Source of the DNA: JANSWY01 sp965243755
GTDB taxonomy: Bacteria; Bacteroidota; Bacteroidia; Cytophagales; Cyclobacteriaceae
Direction of reading: 5' to 3'
DNA length: 64,000 bases
Assembly: GCA_965243755.1 (NCBI GenBank)
Contig: CBDEVW010000003.1
Location: 1,302,001 to 1,366,000 of the forward strand
The position numbers were made by a program, and so were the translations under genes. Positions within the stretch are counted from its first letter, which is position 1. Each line of letters begins with the position of its first letter. Positions 1 through 8,011 of this stretch are shown here, piece after piece. The notes below the pieces were generated by a model. The model worked only from the letters and a program-made list of their open reading frames with translations, was not told where the DNA came from and did no database searches.

Positions 1-2
1 AT

Positions 3-314
3 ATGGAACACATTAAATCATGCGCCACCTTAAATGAGCTGATTGCACTCATTCAAAAAATACAGCAGCTGGAAAACGATCATTTAACGACGATTTCTCC
101 CATTCATCAATTGGACAGAGTAGCGGTTCCGACGTTCATTATCAATGCACAAAATGATCCGATCCTGGGTCCATCAAGTTATCCGACAAGGACTTTCAGG
201 CAAATTGAGTGTAGTTTTCCTAAGTTTGGTGGCCACACCGGATTCACAGTCAGGAGCAGCGATTGTTCCTGGATAGAACCTCGGGTGCATTACTTTTTTG
301 GAGGTCATGAGTAA
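3..314 (+). CDS. Alpha/beta hydrolase, YheT-like, C-terminal part (partial gene)
   Basis: The reading frame is open to the left edge, so only the last ~100 residues are present. The segment VPTFIINAQNDPIL followed by PKFGGHTGF matches the end of YheT-type alpha/beta hydrolases. There the Asp of NDP and the His of GGHTGF are the acid and base of the catalytic triad, and the nucleophilic Ser would lie upstream of the window. The substrate is unknown; the family is linked to ester hydrolysis. The first ATG in view is probably an internal Met, not the start. Confidence 0.75.
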   Translation: MEHIKSCATLNELIALIQKIQQLENDHLTTISPIHQLDRVAVPTFIINAQNDPILGPSSYPTRTFRQIECSFPKFGGHTGFTVRSSDCSWIEPRVHYFFGGHE

Positions 315-703
315 TTCTAAACCATTCTTCAATATTCGGCCAGCTGAAATACATCAGCCAGCCGATTACCTTCAGGAGGGCTATCCTCCTCGCGCCGATA
401 GGAATATTTAATGTTTTCGAATATCAAAAACACTAACTCCACTTTAACCAACATTTAAGACAATTGAGATCAATATGATTCAACTGAATGAAGTGATACA
501 TATATGCGTATGTATGGTATGAAATGACTTGTTTCAAAAATTGATCGGGAAACATCCACCCGTAAAAGGCAGACATTTCCATACCTCAGCACTTCAGATT
601 ACGAGCGCTACTTTTTCTGGAACTTATACACGAGATTAGCCTTCGCAACATCAGCGCCAAGGGACGATCATTCATAGTGATCAAATATTCCGTAGCTTCA
701 CTA
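315..703. other. Intergenic region with one small hairpin
   Basis: No coding frame is convincing here. A short perfect hairpin AGGAGG-GCTAT-CCTCCT lies at 374-390, about 60 bp after the hydrolase stop. It lacks a T-run, so it is at best a weak terminator for the hydrolase gene. The remainder is AT-rich and lies downstream of the minus-strand PID-CTERM gene. Confidence 0.4.
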
Positions 704-889
704 TTACTCCTTGACATTTTTATACAATTTTCTGACCCCATATAGACCTCCTGCAATTAGTAGGAGCGATATCCCTCCATCGATAGGGGTCGCTGGTGGT
801 GGAGCTCCCTGTGCGAATGTCTCATTCCAAAAAGGGTAAGCCATCACCAGAATCATCAGAAAAAACAATTTCTTACTCAAATTACTCAT
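704..889 (-). CDS. Small PID-CTERM sorting-domain protein (61 aa)
   Basis: The protein has an N-terminal hydrophobic signal segment (residues ~7-26, ending in FAQ), then a Pro-rich linker, a PIDGG motif at residues 35-39, a hydrophobic helix (40-52) and a basic tail (RKLYKNVKE). This is the complete PID-CTERM arrangement known from small Bacteroidota membrane proteins. After signal removal, little remains besides the sorting segment. It starts 11 bp after the stop of the large T9SS protein gene on the same strand, so the two are likely co-transcribed. The motif is visible directly; what the sorting signal does is not shown here. Confidence 0.7.
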   Translation of the reverse strand: MSNLSKKLFFLMILVMAYPFWNETFAQGAPPPATPIDGGISLLLIAGGLYGVRKLYKNVKE

Positions 890-900
890 AGCTGATTGGT

Positions 901-3900
901 TTAATTATTCATCAAAATCTTGTGTGTTTCCCAGGACCTGCCATCCCATAGCTGTAGCAGGTAGATGCCATTGGTGATTACCTGACTGAGTCGGGCTTCA
1001 TTGTTCCTTATGCTGGCAATGCCCTGATCAATCAGCTGACCATTCATGTCCATTAATTGATAGTTTGTGTGGTCAATGAAACGATGTTTAATAATTATTT
1101 CCATCCCTGATGAATACACCTGAAACTTCGGCTCAATGTCCGGGGTTTGTAAAGGTCCCTGAGACAATACAATGCTATAATCGCGAATATCAGATCCCAC
1201 TGGAAGGCTTAATTGAATGGGTTCCCCCTCTTTGCTCAATCGAATATGCTCACCGGTTATCGTGTTGTGAAGGTAAAAAGCATATGATTCCGGGATCTGC
1301 TTTAATTCCTTCAATGTCAGCGTTACCAGGCCCTGAGCTTGATGATCTAAACCAAGAGCGATTTCGGTTAGTGGCTGCATTGGCAATCCCTGAATAGCCA
1401 TGGGCTCATTATTTATGATTGAGTAGATATTCAGTTCTTCCTGAGATTTAAGTCTGGCAGCATCGTACAGTCTGTCCAGAGCCATTGTGGCATCTTCCGG
1501 GAAACCAATTAAAGTTTCGCTGTAACGATTGCCGGATGCCACTGATAGTTTAAAAGACGGAAATGATGCTTTTCTAAAAATATTGTTGTCTGAGTTATTG
1601 CCAGCAACCCGCATGGATTCGCTAAATACGAATTGCCCACTTTGCCCCTCACCCACCTGGACAAAAAATCCCTGCATTGCATTGATGGAGCCAGAAAACG
1701 CTCCGCCATTGGGACCAGTAACGGCACCTACAGCATTGACGATCAAATAATCACTGTTATCACCCCTGGTGCCTGTGTTTGGATCGTCCCACAATGCTAT
1801 GAACCCCTGAATTTCCGTATTGGTAGTGATGAAACTATTGAAATCGATCGCTGCAGGATAGGGGTTACTGACCAGATGCCAACCCCAGTTTTCGCTTCCG
1901 GTGGTATTGTCCTCGGTTCTCGTCAACCCATTATTCCAGATTACTCCTGAGATTGGAATACCTGTAAACTCAATGAGTGAGTCCCCGGCAACTGCGTATC
2001 CTACTCCTGGTGTAAGGACTGAATCCCGGGCATCTACCCACCGGTCCAATCCCTGGTTTACTGTTTCCAGAAATGGTATGGACTCATCATAGGTGTAAAC
2101 TATAGGTCCGAGCATGTTGCCAAACATGGTTGACTCACCATTTACGGGAATACCAACCATTGAATAACCTCCAGAAGCAAACCTGGTGGACCTTTTAATT
2201 GTGATCGGACCTCCTTCATAATTGTTTGCTACGTAGGTCAACAGGGATCCCCCAGGCTCAACCACCATATACCCATTGTTGATAAAGTTGCCGGTAATGT
2301 CCAAAGTAGTCCCCGGATCAACGAAGATGGTGTCATCCGAGGTAATCGTAAGGTGATCCATTTCGAACGTTCCGTTGGTTAGTGTACTATAATTGCCTTT
2401 TATGATCACTGAATCAATCGATGATGGGCCAGCGCCATTGGACCATGCATCATTTTCCCATACCACTCCGCATGTGGCTGTTGTTGTCGGGGACGTCTGA
2501 AACATGGTGAGGTTGAGCGTCGCTGTGCTGTCACAACCTTTGTAGTTGGTCAGCATTTTTATATAAGTTCCGGTTTGTGTGTAGGTGTCGCCTTCCCAGG
2601 TATATTCATCGCAAGCCACCACTGTTTCCTCTCCTGATGTTGACTTCAAAATGGTGAGTTCCAGAGTTGCCAGGCTGTCACAGCCCACGGCATTTGTCAT
2701 CAATTGTGTGTAATGTCCGGTAGTATTGTAGGTCACTCCATTCCAATCGTATGAATCGCATATTACCACTGCATCACTTCCTTCATTCATATCGCAGGCA
2801 CTCAGTAAAACAATGTGATCAGCAAATACGCCTTCTTCGAGCTGACTGGTGGCCCGGATCCTGATGGTACCTGTTCCGGATGAAAAATCAATTGAAGATG
2901 TATTGCTCAAAGTATTGCCTGTGATCTCAAACAAATTATTGTGATCGTCACCTTCCCCGGCTACCAACTCATAAATGAAATGATTTTCTGCGCCCAGGAC
3001 ACCCGGAACCAGGTCTGCCGAGAAGGTGCCTGCTGGCATGTTTTGCAGGTTATCGATGTATGACATGTATCGAACACCCTCATGGATCAAATGGACCTTG
3101 AAATCATCCACATAGGCTTCAAAACCATTGTTGCCAAAACCAAAGTTCAGGTAAGTAGCCCCTTCGTAGGTTAGCGCCTGGGGGTTGCCTTTGAAATAAT
3201 GTGCATTCCCAATAAACTGAGCACTCCCGGTTTCAATGTCATAGATGTGTGCATCAGTAACAAAGCTGTTCACAAACAGTATTTTACCATTGGAGAGCCG
3301 GGCTATTCTACTACCAATGGTCGTGAATTCAGTATTTCGCACTTCCCAGGCGCCATTATAGAAAAGGTAAAGCTGACTTTCCCCTTCTGGTACCATTGCC
3401 AGGTCTCCAACCCCCAGATCGATCATTTCGAACTCCCGCAGCAGTGAACCAGGAAACATAATTTCCTCTATGGCATCATTTTCCCATTTCAATATCGCAT
3501 TGGATTGACCATAAGAAGGACCATTGGCACCACTGCTGGCGTAGACCACATCATTACCCATGTTATAGAGGTCGTTGACTTCATAGGCTGTGATGATCGT
3601 GTCCATTACCGTAAAGCCAGATAGCCGCTGTACAGACTCCCAGGCTCCTATCAGAAAGTCACCATTGGACAACTCAGTGATTGCCTGAACTCTGCCTTGG
3701 TTGATGCCATCTGCGCCATCCATCAAGCTCCACTGGCCTGTTTGTAAGTCGCAGATGTGCAAGCCCGATTCGGTCCCCACCAATGCGTAACGCTCATCTA
3801 AGGAAACCCAAAATGCCGGGTTATTGTCTTGCTCCCAGGTTGCCGCTCTTGTTCCATCCAATGATGCATTGGTCATATCAAATGAAGACCAGTTACCCTG

Positions 3901-4146
3901 TTGGTCTCGCTTAACCAAATACCAGTTGGCCGTGTTTTGCGACGTGAACGCATTATCCGGCAGTATCATGTATAGCTGACCATTGACAAACCTCATGGCC
4001 CCAGCATCAGGGCAGGTACTGACTGTATTGCCATCCATGGTGGTAATATCCACGCATTCCATCGCCACAAACAGGCCCTGTCCCTGAACATTGATGGCAA
4101 TACCGAGACATGAGATAAGGACCACCTGGAATATAAATTTGTGCAT
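901..4146 (-). CDS. Secreted T9SS-sorted protein with CDS-Y-W repeats (1081 aa)
   Basis: It begins with a signal peptide (residues 1-22, ending NVQG) and ends with a T9SS type A sorting domain (about 1000-1081, with NGIYLLQLWDG). Residues ~30-350 look like a repetitive beta-strand region, possibly a propeller (my inference). Residues ~455-560 carry two tandem copies of a Cys repeat, VICDSYDWNGVTYNTTG and VACDEYTWEGDTYTQTG, each ending in GCDS-A-LxLT, a unit common in Bacteroidota surface proteins. The middle part (560-900) is beta-rich. The protein is exported through Sec, then across the outer membrane by T9SS. No enzymatic motif is recognised. It is the first gene of a two-gene unit with the PID-CTERM protein and is divergent from the TPR regulator. 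Confidence 0.8.
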   Translation of the reverse strand: MHKFIFQVVLISCLGIAINVQGQGLFVAMECVDITTMDGNTVSTCPDAGAMRFVNGQLYMILPDNAFTSQNTANWYLVKRDQQGNWSSFDMTNASLDGTRAATWEQDNNPAFWVSLDERYALVGTESGLHICDLQTGQWSLMDGADGINQGRVQAITELSNGDFLIGAWESVQRLSGFTVMDTIITAYEVNDLYNMGNDVVYASSGANGPSYGQSNAILKWENDAIEEIMFPGSLLREFEMIDLGVGDLAMVPEGESQLYLFYNGAWEVRNTEFTTIGSRIARLSNGKILFVNSFVTDAHIYDIETGSAQFIGNAHYFKGNPQALTYEGATYLNFGFGNNGFEAYVDDFKVHLIHEGVRYMSYIDNLQNMPAGTFSADLVPGVLGAENHFIYELVAGEGDDHNNLFEITGNTLSNTSSIDFSSGTGTIRIRATSQLEEGVFADHIVLLSACDMNEGSDAVVICDSYDWNGVTYNTTGHYTQLMTNAVGCDSLATLELTILKSTSGEETVVACDEYTWEGDTYTQTGTYIKMLTNYKGCDSTATLNLTMFQTSPTTTATCGVVWENDAWSNGAGPSSIDSVIIKGNYSTLTNGTFEMDHLTITSDDTIFVDPGTTLDITGNFINNGYMVVEPGGSLLTYVANNYEGGPITIKRSTRFASGGYSMVGIPVNGESTMFGNMLGPIVYTYDESIPFLETVNQGLDRWVDARDSVLTPGVGYAVAGDSLIEFTGIPISGVIWNNGLTRTEDNTTGSENWGWHLVSNPYPAAIDFNSFITTNTEIQGFIALWDDPNTGTRGDNSDYLIVNAVGAVTGPNGGAFSGSINAMQGFFVQVGEGQSGQFVFSESMRVAGNNSDNNIFRKASFPSFKLSVASGNRYSETLIGFPEDATMALDRLYDAARLKSQEELNIYSIINNEPMAIQGLPMQPLTEIALGLDHQAQGLVTLTLKELKQIPESYAFYLHNTITGEHIRLSKEGEPIQLSLPVGSDIRDYSIVLSQGPLQTPDIEPKFQVYSSGMEIIIKHRFIDHTNYQLMDMNGQLIDQGIASIRNNEARLSQVITNGIYLLQLWDGRSWETHKILMNN

Positions 4147-4319
4147 GTAATTTTATTGATGTGAGAATTTCTTCAAAGGACGGCTTGCTCAGGAATAAAT
4201 CATAAAAAGTGGTATGGACAAAGTATGGACAGGCATGAAAATCGCCCTCCAAATGGCTTGAGGATACTTATTTTGATCAGAATCCTTTTTACCTTAACTT
4301 CTGTATAAGCGAGCGTCAC

Positions 4320-6257
4320 ATGAAATATTTCCTTTTTTATGCCTTCATTTTTGTTGGTCACCAGCTAGTGTCGCAACAATTGACTGTCATAGATTCTCTG
4401 GAGTCGGTGGCAGATACCATTTCCAATGACAGGCAAAAGGTGGATGTACTAAACATGCTGGCACAGGAGTATACAGACTCCAGTTCGTTAAGATATGCTG
4501 CACAGGCAGGGGCCCTTTCCAGGAAAATTAATTACACAAAAGGAGAGATTGTTTCTCGTATGAGAACAGCCTGGACTACCATGATTTTTGGTGACTACCA
4601 GCTCGCCAGACGCTATTACAATGAGGCACTGAGTATGGCAGATTCAGTTCAGTTCAAACCACTGGTCACCAGTATTTACAATGGTCTGGGAGCCACCTAT
4701 TACTATGAAAGTGATTTTGAAAATGCCATCCACTATTTCAAAAAATCATTAGCGCACAAAATAGAGGAAAAAGATACCTTAAACATGGCGGCAGCCATTA
4801 ACAACATTGCCATTATCTATGAGCAATGGGGAAACCTCTCCTATGCCGCGGAAAACTACTTTCAGGCGCTGGAAATATATGAAGCCCTTAACGAAGTAAG
4901 ATACATCGCCACGGTTTCAACAAACCTTGGTGTTGTTTTCAGGAAACAGGAAGATTATCAGCAAGCACTAAAATATTATTACCGTGCGCTCTCATTGACC
5001 AAAGAAGGCGAGTATGGTGATGAGGTGATCACACTGCACACCAACATAGGCACTGTATTTTTAGATTTGGAGCAATATGATTCTGCGCTTGCACACTATC
5101 AACGTTCGCTTGATCTGAGTATGCAGCTGAACAACAGAGATGGCATGGGCTATGCCAATCATCATCTTGGAGCAATATCCTACAAATTGGGTGATTTGGA
5201 CAGGGCCATGAGCTATTACAACAAAGCGTACCAAATCAGAACCAACCTGGGGCGAAGGGATCAATTGTCTGAAACAGCCTTATCCTTAGGGGAATTATAT
5301 CTCGATCTTGGAGACCTGAAAAATGCACAGGTCTATAGTCAGGAAGCATATCTACTGGCTACAGAGATCAATTTTTTGCAAAGCAGAATGAAAGCCTCAG
5401 AGCAACTTGCCCAAATCTTTGATCGTAAGGGCCAACTAAAGCGTTCTTATGACTTCTTCAAAGAATTCCATGAGCTCTCCAATGAAGTAACAAATGACGA
5501 ACAAACTAAGAAAATCGCTAAACTGGAGGCGCAACATGAGTTTAAGGTCAAAAAAGATTCTATACTATTTGCTGCGGAGCGAGACAAAATATTCCTAAAC
5601 GAAAAGATTGAGCGTCAGGGCATTATTCAAACTGGTTCGATCATAGGGTTAGTGCTGCTTTGTATCATTCTGTTTATCCTGTTTCACTTTTACAGGATGA
5701 AAACAAGAGCGAATGAGGCGCTTAACAAGCTCAACACCGAAATTGAAAATCGAAATGATCAATTGAACGTCAAAAACAGGGAGATCAACAAACTAAGGGA
5801 AACAGAACGGCTCCTGGCTGAGGAAACCATCTCACTAAAAGAGCGGGAGCTTGCCACTTACACCATGTTGACACACCAAAAAAACACCTTGCTGGAACAA
5901 GTGGGTAAGCAGATTGAAGTTTTGGGTAATAAACTCGATGATGATGTAGAGCAGGAAGTAAAAGAAATTGGTAAGACACTCAAGGCCAATATCAGTGACG
6001 AAACGTGGAGTCAGTTTGTACATCAGTTTGAGAAAGTGCACCCCAGATTCTTCGAAAACATGAGGAAGAATTTTGGAGACCTCACCCAGAATGACCTGAG
6101 ATTATCTGCTTACGTAAAGGTAGGTATGGACACTAAGGCCATTGCCAATGTACTCAACATTACAGACGATGCTGTCCGAAAGAGCTTGTACAGAATGAAG
6201 AAGAAGATGGCTTTGGAAAGCGATGTAGACCTGAGACAGTTTCTGGTGAATTATTAA
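4320..6257 (+). CDS. TPR repeat membrane protein with C-terminal HTH (645 aa)
   Basis: A signal peptide (1-19) is followed by about seven tetratricopeptide repeats (residues ~60-370), a coiled coil, one transmembrane helix (~438-460) and a cytoplasmic coiled coil. The C-terminal helix-turn-helix (~590-635, NDLRLSAYVKVGMDTKAIANVL) resembles LuxR-type DNA-binding domains. Periplasmic TPRs joined to a cytoplasmic HTH through one TM helix make this a one-component membrane sensor-regulator, a design frequent in Bacteroidota. Its position opposite the T9SS gene (173 bp shared upstream region) makes that gene a possible target, which is inference only. The start is an ATG leading straight into the signal peptide. 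Confidence 0.75.
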   Translation: MKYFLFYAFIFVGHQLVSQQLTVIDSLESVADTISNDRQKVDVLNMLAQEYTDSSSLRYAAQAGALSRKINYTKGEIVSRMRTAWTTMIFGDYQLARRYYNEALSMADSVQFKPLVTSIYNGLGATYYYESDFENAIHYFKKSLAHKIEEKDTLNMAAAINNIAIIYEQWGNLSYAAENYFQALEIYEALNEVRYIATVSTNLGVVFRKQEDYQQALKYYYRALSLTKEGEYGDEVITLHTNIGTVFLDLEQYDSALAHYQRSLDLSMQLNNRDGMGYANHHLGAISYKLGDLDRAMSYYNKAYQIRTNLGRRDQLSETALSLGELYLDLGDLKNAQVYSQEAYLLATEINFLQSRMKASEQLAQIFDRKGQLKRSYDFFKEFHELSNEVTNDEQTKKIAKLEAQHEFKVKKDSILFAAERDKIFLNEKIERQGIIQTGSIIGLVLLCIILFILFHFYRMKTRANEALNKLNTEIENRNDQLNVKNREINKLRETERLLAEETISLKERELATYTMLTHQKNTLLEQVGKQIEVLGNKLDDDVEQEVKEIGKTLKANISDETWSQFVHQFEKVHPRFFENMRKNFGDLTQNDLRLSAYVKVGMDTKAIANVLNITDDAVRKSLYRMKKKMALESDVDLRQFLVNY

Positions 6258-6312
6258 ACGTGATTAATGGGTTAAACTGGGATTACAATTCCATTATTTT
6301 CAAAATTGTTGG

Positions 6313-6768
6313 TCAGTTACCATTATCACATAGCCATTTCTCCGCCTCGCACAAAGTTTTGAATGACCTGATTTCATTTTTCGGGAATAGAAATTTCACC
6401 AGCACATGGATATATTTCTCATAGATCATCGCTTTTCGTGTGCTGGAATTTATTGTAGCGATGTGCTTAACAAATTTTGAAAGCCGCCTGGTATTGCCAT
6501 CAAAAAACACTTTCTTGATCCAAACCCTTGCCGCTGCAGTAAATTCTACTAGCTCTGATCGATCCAGGATCAGACTGGTGAATTGACCTCCATGTGCAAA
6601 TTCTGCTGCACCGGAAAGGAGCTTCTCAGCCACGGCTCTATCCACCACGCCATGCCACGACACCTTAATTATGCCATTGGTTTCGTGTAATGATAACACC
6701 GACCCTTCGCTGTTTTCAATTAATTTATAGCCAAATAAAGTTGCCGAATTTTCAATTTGATTCATCAA
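6313..6768 (-). CDS. SpoIIAA/STAS-like hypothetical protein (151 aa)
   Basis: A small soluble protein without signal peptide or membrane segment. The pattern of a beta-hairpin (IIKVSWHGVVDRAVAEKLL), a strand-helix unit (FTSLILDRSELVEFTAAARVW) and a long helix resembles the SpoIIAA-like/STAS fold found in many Bacteroidota hypothetical proteins. No conserved phospho-Ser site is evident. It converges with the TPR-HTH regulator, 55 bp from that gene's stop. Function unknown. Confidence 0.55.
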   Translation of the reverse strand: MMNQIENSATLFGYKLIENSEGSVLSLHETNGIIKVSWHGVVDRAVAEKLLSGAAEFAHGGQFTSLILDRSELVEFTAAARVWIKKVFFDGNTRRLSKFVKHIATINSSTRKAMIYEKYIHVLVKFLFPKNEIRSFKTLCEAEKWLCDNGN

Positions 6769-7378
6769 TAGTCTAACGCTTTATGCCAACCAACTCAATG
6801 GTTTCCGTGTTTAGTGAAACATGATAAAAGGTTAGATTGTGTTCGCCAGATTAGTGATCTTGCCTGCGGCGAATTTAATAGAAGACGACCGCTGACATCC
6901 GTTTTATTCGGTGAACTAAAGGATTTACCAGTTGAGTTTGTGAAGAAGAAAAAGCAATCACAATTTTCTTGGGATAAAAACTAAATTAAATTACTGGGTT
7001 TAACCTAATCTCAACATCCATTCGATGTGTCCTTAAATGACAAGCTAATTTATTAGAATAGTACAATTTTAATCTCGCAAATCTCAACGGTCTGCCTACA
7101 CAGTGGCTACCATGTGCCTACACAGTGGCTACCATGTGACCATATTCACCAAATCCTTAAAAAATACAAAATGGAAAACACAGCATTTCAGCGTCCTTCA
7201 ATTCATTAATTTGCTTTTACGCATATAGGATTTATCAAAATATTCTATTAATAACATTAAATTAATATTAATTTTATTTGTTTTTAGTAACCATTTACCA
7301 TATATACCGTTGTTTGTAATGAGTGGCCGGCATACTCGTCTTTAAATAAATCTTCTAACATTTTAAATTCATTTAATT
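6769..7378. other. 610-bp intergenic region with tandem repeat and possible ORF remnant
   Basis: This AT-rich region contains a 22-bp tandem repeat at 7094-7137 (separate entry). An open frame at 6814-6984 (GTG start, 56 codons, ending in FSWDKN then TAA) has no recognisable family and may be a gene remnant. The part just before the next gene (7200-7378) is very AT-rich and probably holds its promoter, but no clear -33/-7 pair is seen. Confidence 0.4.
7094..7137. repeat. 22-bp perfect tandem repeat, two copies, each with an imperfect dyad
   Basis: The unit GCCTACACAGTGGCTACCAT plus GT occurs twice head to tail (7094-7115 and 7116-7137) with no mismatch. Each unit includes CACA(g)TGG-CTA-CCATGTG, a dyad with a one-base bulge, so the region carries two phased inverted repeats. 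It lies 242 bp upstream of the next plus-strand gene. It could be a two-site operator or a recent slippage duplication. Confidence 0.7.
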
Positions 7379-7939
7379 ATGGCAAAGTCAAGTAATATTA
7401 TCGTACAGGGTATGTCCGGAACCATAGGAAAAACCCTCACATTCAAAACAGTTAATGGTCAGTTGATCATTTCAGCTTTCAGCAAACCTTCTTCAAAAAA
7501 TCTAACTGAGGCCCAGCTTAATGCCCAACTCAAATTCAAGGAAGCAAGTGTGTTTGCTAAGAACAAAATGAATGACCCGGACAGTAAAATTTACTACCAG
7601 GCGCTGGCTGATCAGTACCAGCTAGGGAGTGCGTATACGGCAGCAGTTACCGACTACCTTACTCCTCCCAGAATCATCCAGGTAAACAAAGAAAACTTCT
7701 TTAAAAACCAGGGAGATAAGCTTGTGGTGAGGGCCATTGACAGGTTTGCAGTAAAAGAGGTTTACGCCACCTTTACTGATGCCAATCATGAGATCCTGGA
7801 AGAAGGAAGCTTTACCAGCACGGAAAACGGACTCGATTGGGCATATCAGCTACAGGGTAACCTGGAAACTGCCACTAACATGACCATCACTGTCATGGAT
7901 GTACCTGGAAACAGGACCAGGATGTCGGACCAAATCTAA
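7379..7939 (+). CDS. Conserved Bacteroidota hypothetical protein (186 aa)
   Basis: The N-terminus (MAKSSNIIVQGMSGTIGKTLTFKTVNGQ) resembles a family of small Bacteroidota proteins that start with a short beta-hairpin carrying a GxxG-T--FK pattern, followed by a helical segment with many Ala and Lys residues. The C-terminal half (~95-186) is beta-rich and could be an Ig-like fold. There is no signal peptide. It stands alone between a long upstream region and a strong hairpin terminator. I do not know its function. Confidence 0.55.
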   Translation: MAKSSNIIVQGMSGTIGKTLTFKTVNGQLIISAFSKPSSKNLTEAQLNAQLKFKEASVFAKNKMNDPDSKIYYQALADQYQLGSAYTAAVTDYLTPPRIIQVNKENFFKNQGDKLVVRAIDRFAVKEVYATFTDANHEILEEGSFTSTENGLDWAYQLQGNLETATNMTITVMDVPGNRTRMSDQI

Positions 7940-7971
7940 TGTTTTATGGAAACTTACTTTTATAGTAGTTG

Positions 7972-8003
7972 AAACCACCTTGTCGGCGATAAGGTGGTTT
8001 TTT
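7972..8003. terminator. Bidirectional intrinsic terminator
   Basis: A perfect 10-bp stem AAACCACCTT / AAGGTGGTTT with a 9-base loop is followed by T residues on the plus strand. It ends the hypothetical gene at 7379 and, being symmetrical, can also serve the convergent T9SS giant that ends at 8012. Confidence 0.8.
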
Positions 8004-8011
8004 AATGCGCT

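Noticed and set aside
374..390. AGGAGG hairpin as a ribosome-binding-site switch
   Set aside because: No start codon follows, and Bacteroidota rarely rely on Shine-Dalgarno pairing.
6814..6984. 56-codon frame (GTG start, ends FSWDKN)
   Set aside because: Looks somewhat protein-like (basic, with QISDLACGEF) but no family, no ATG and no neighbour; kept only as a note within the intergenic entry.
7094..7137. Start of a CRISPR array
   Set aside because: The two units are directly adjacent with no spacer and there are no cas genes.
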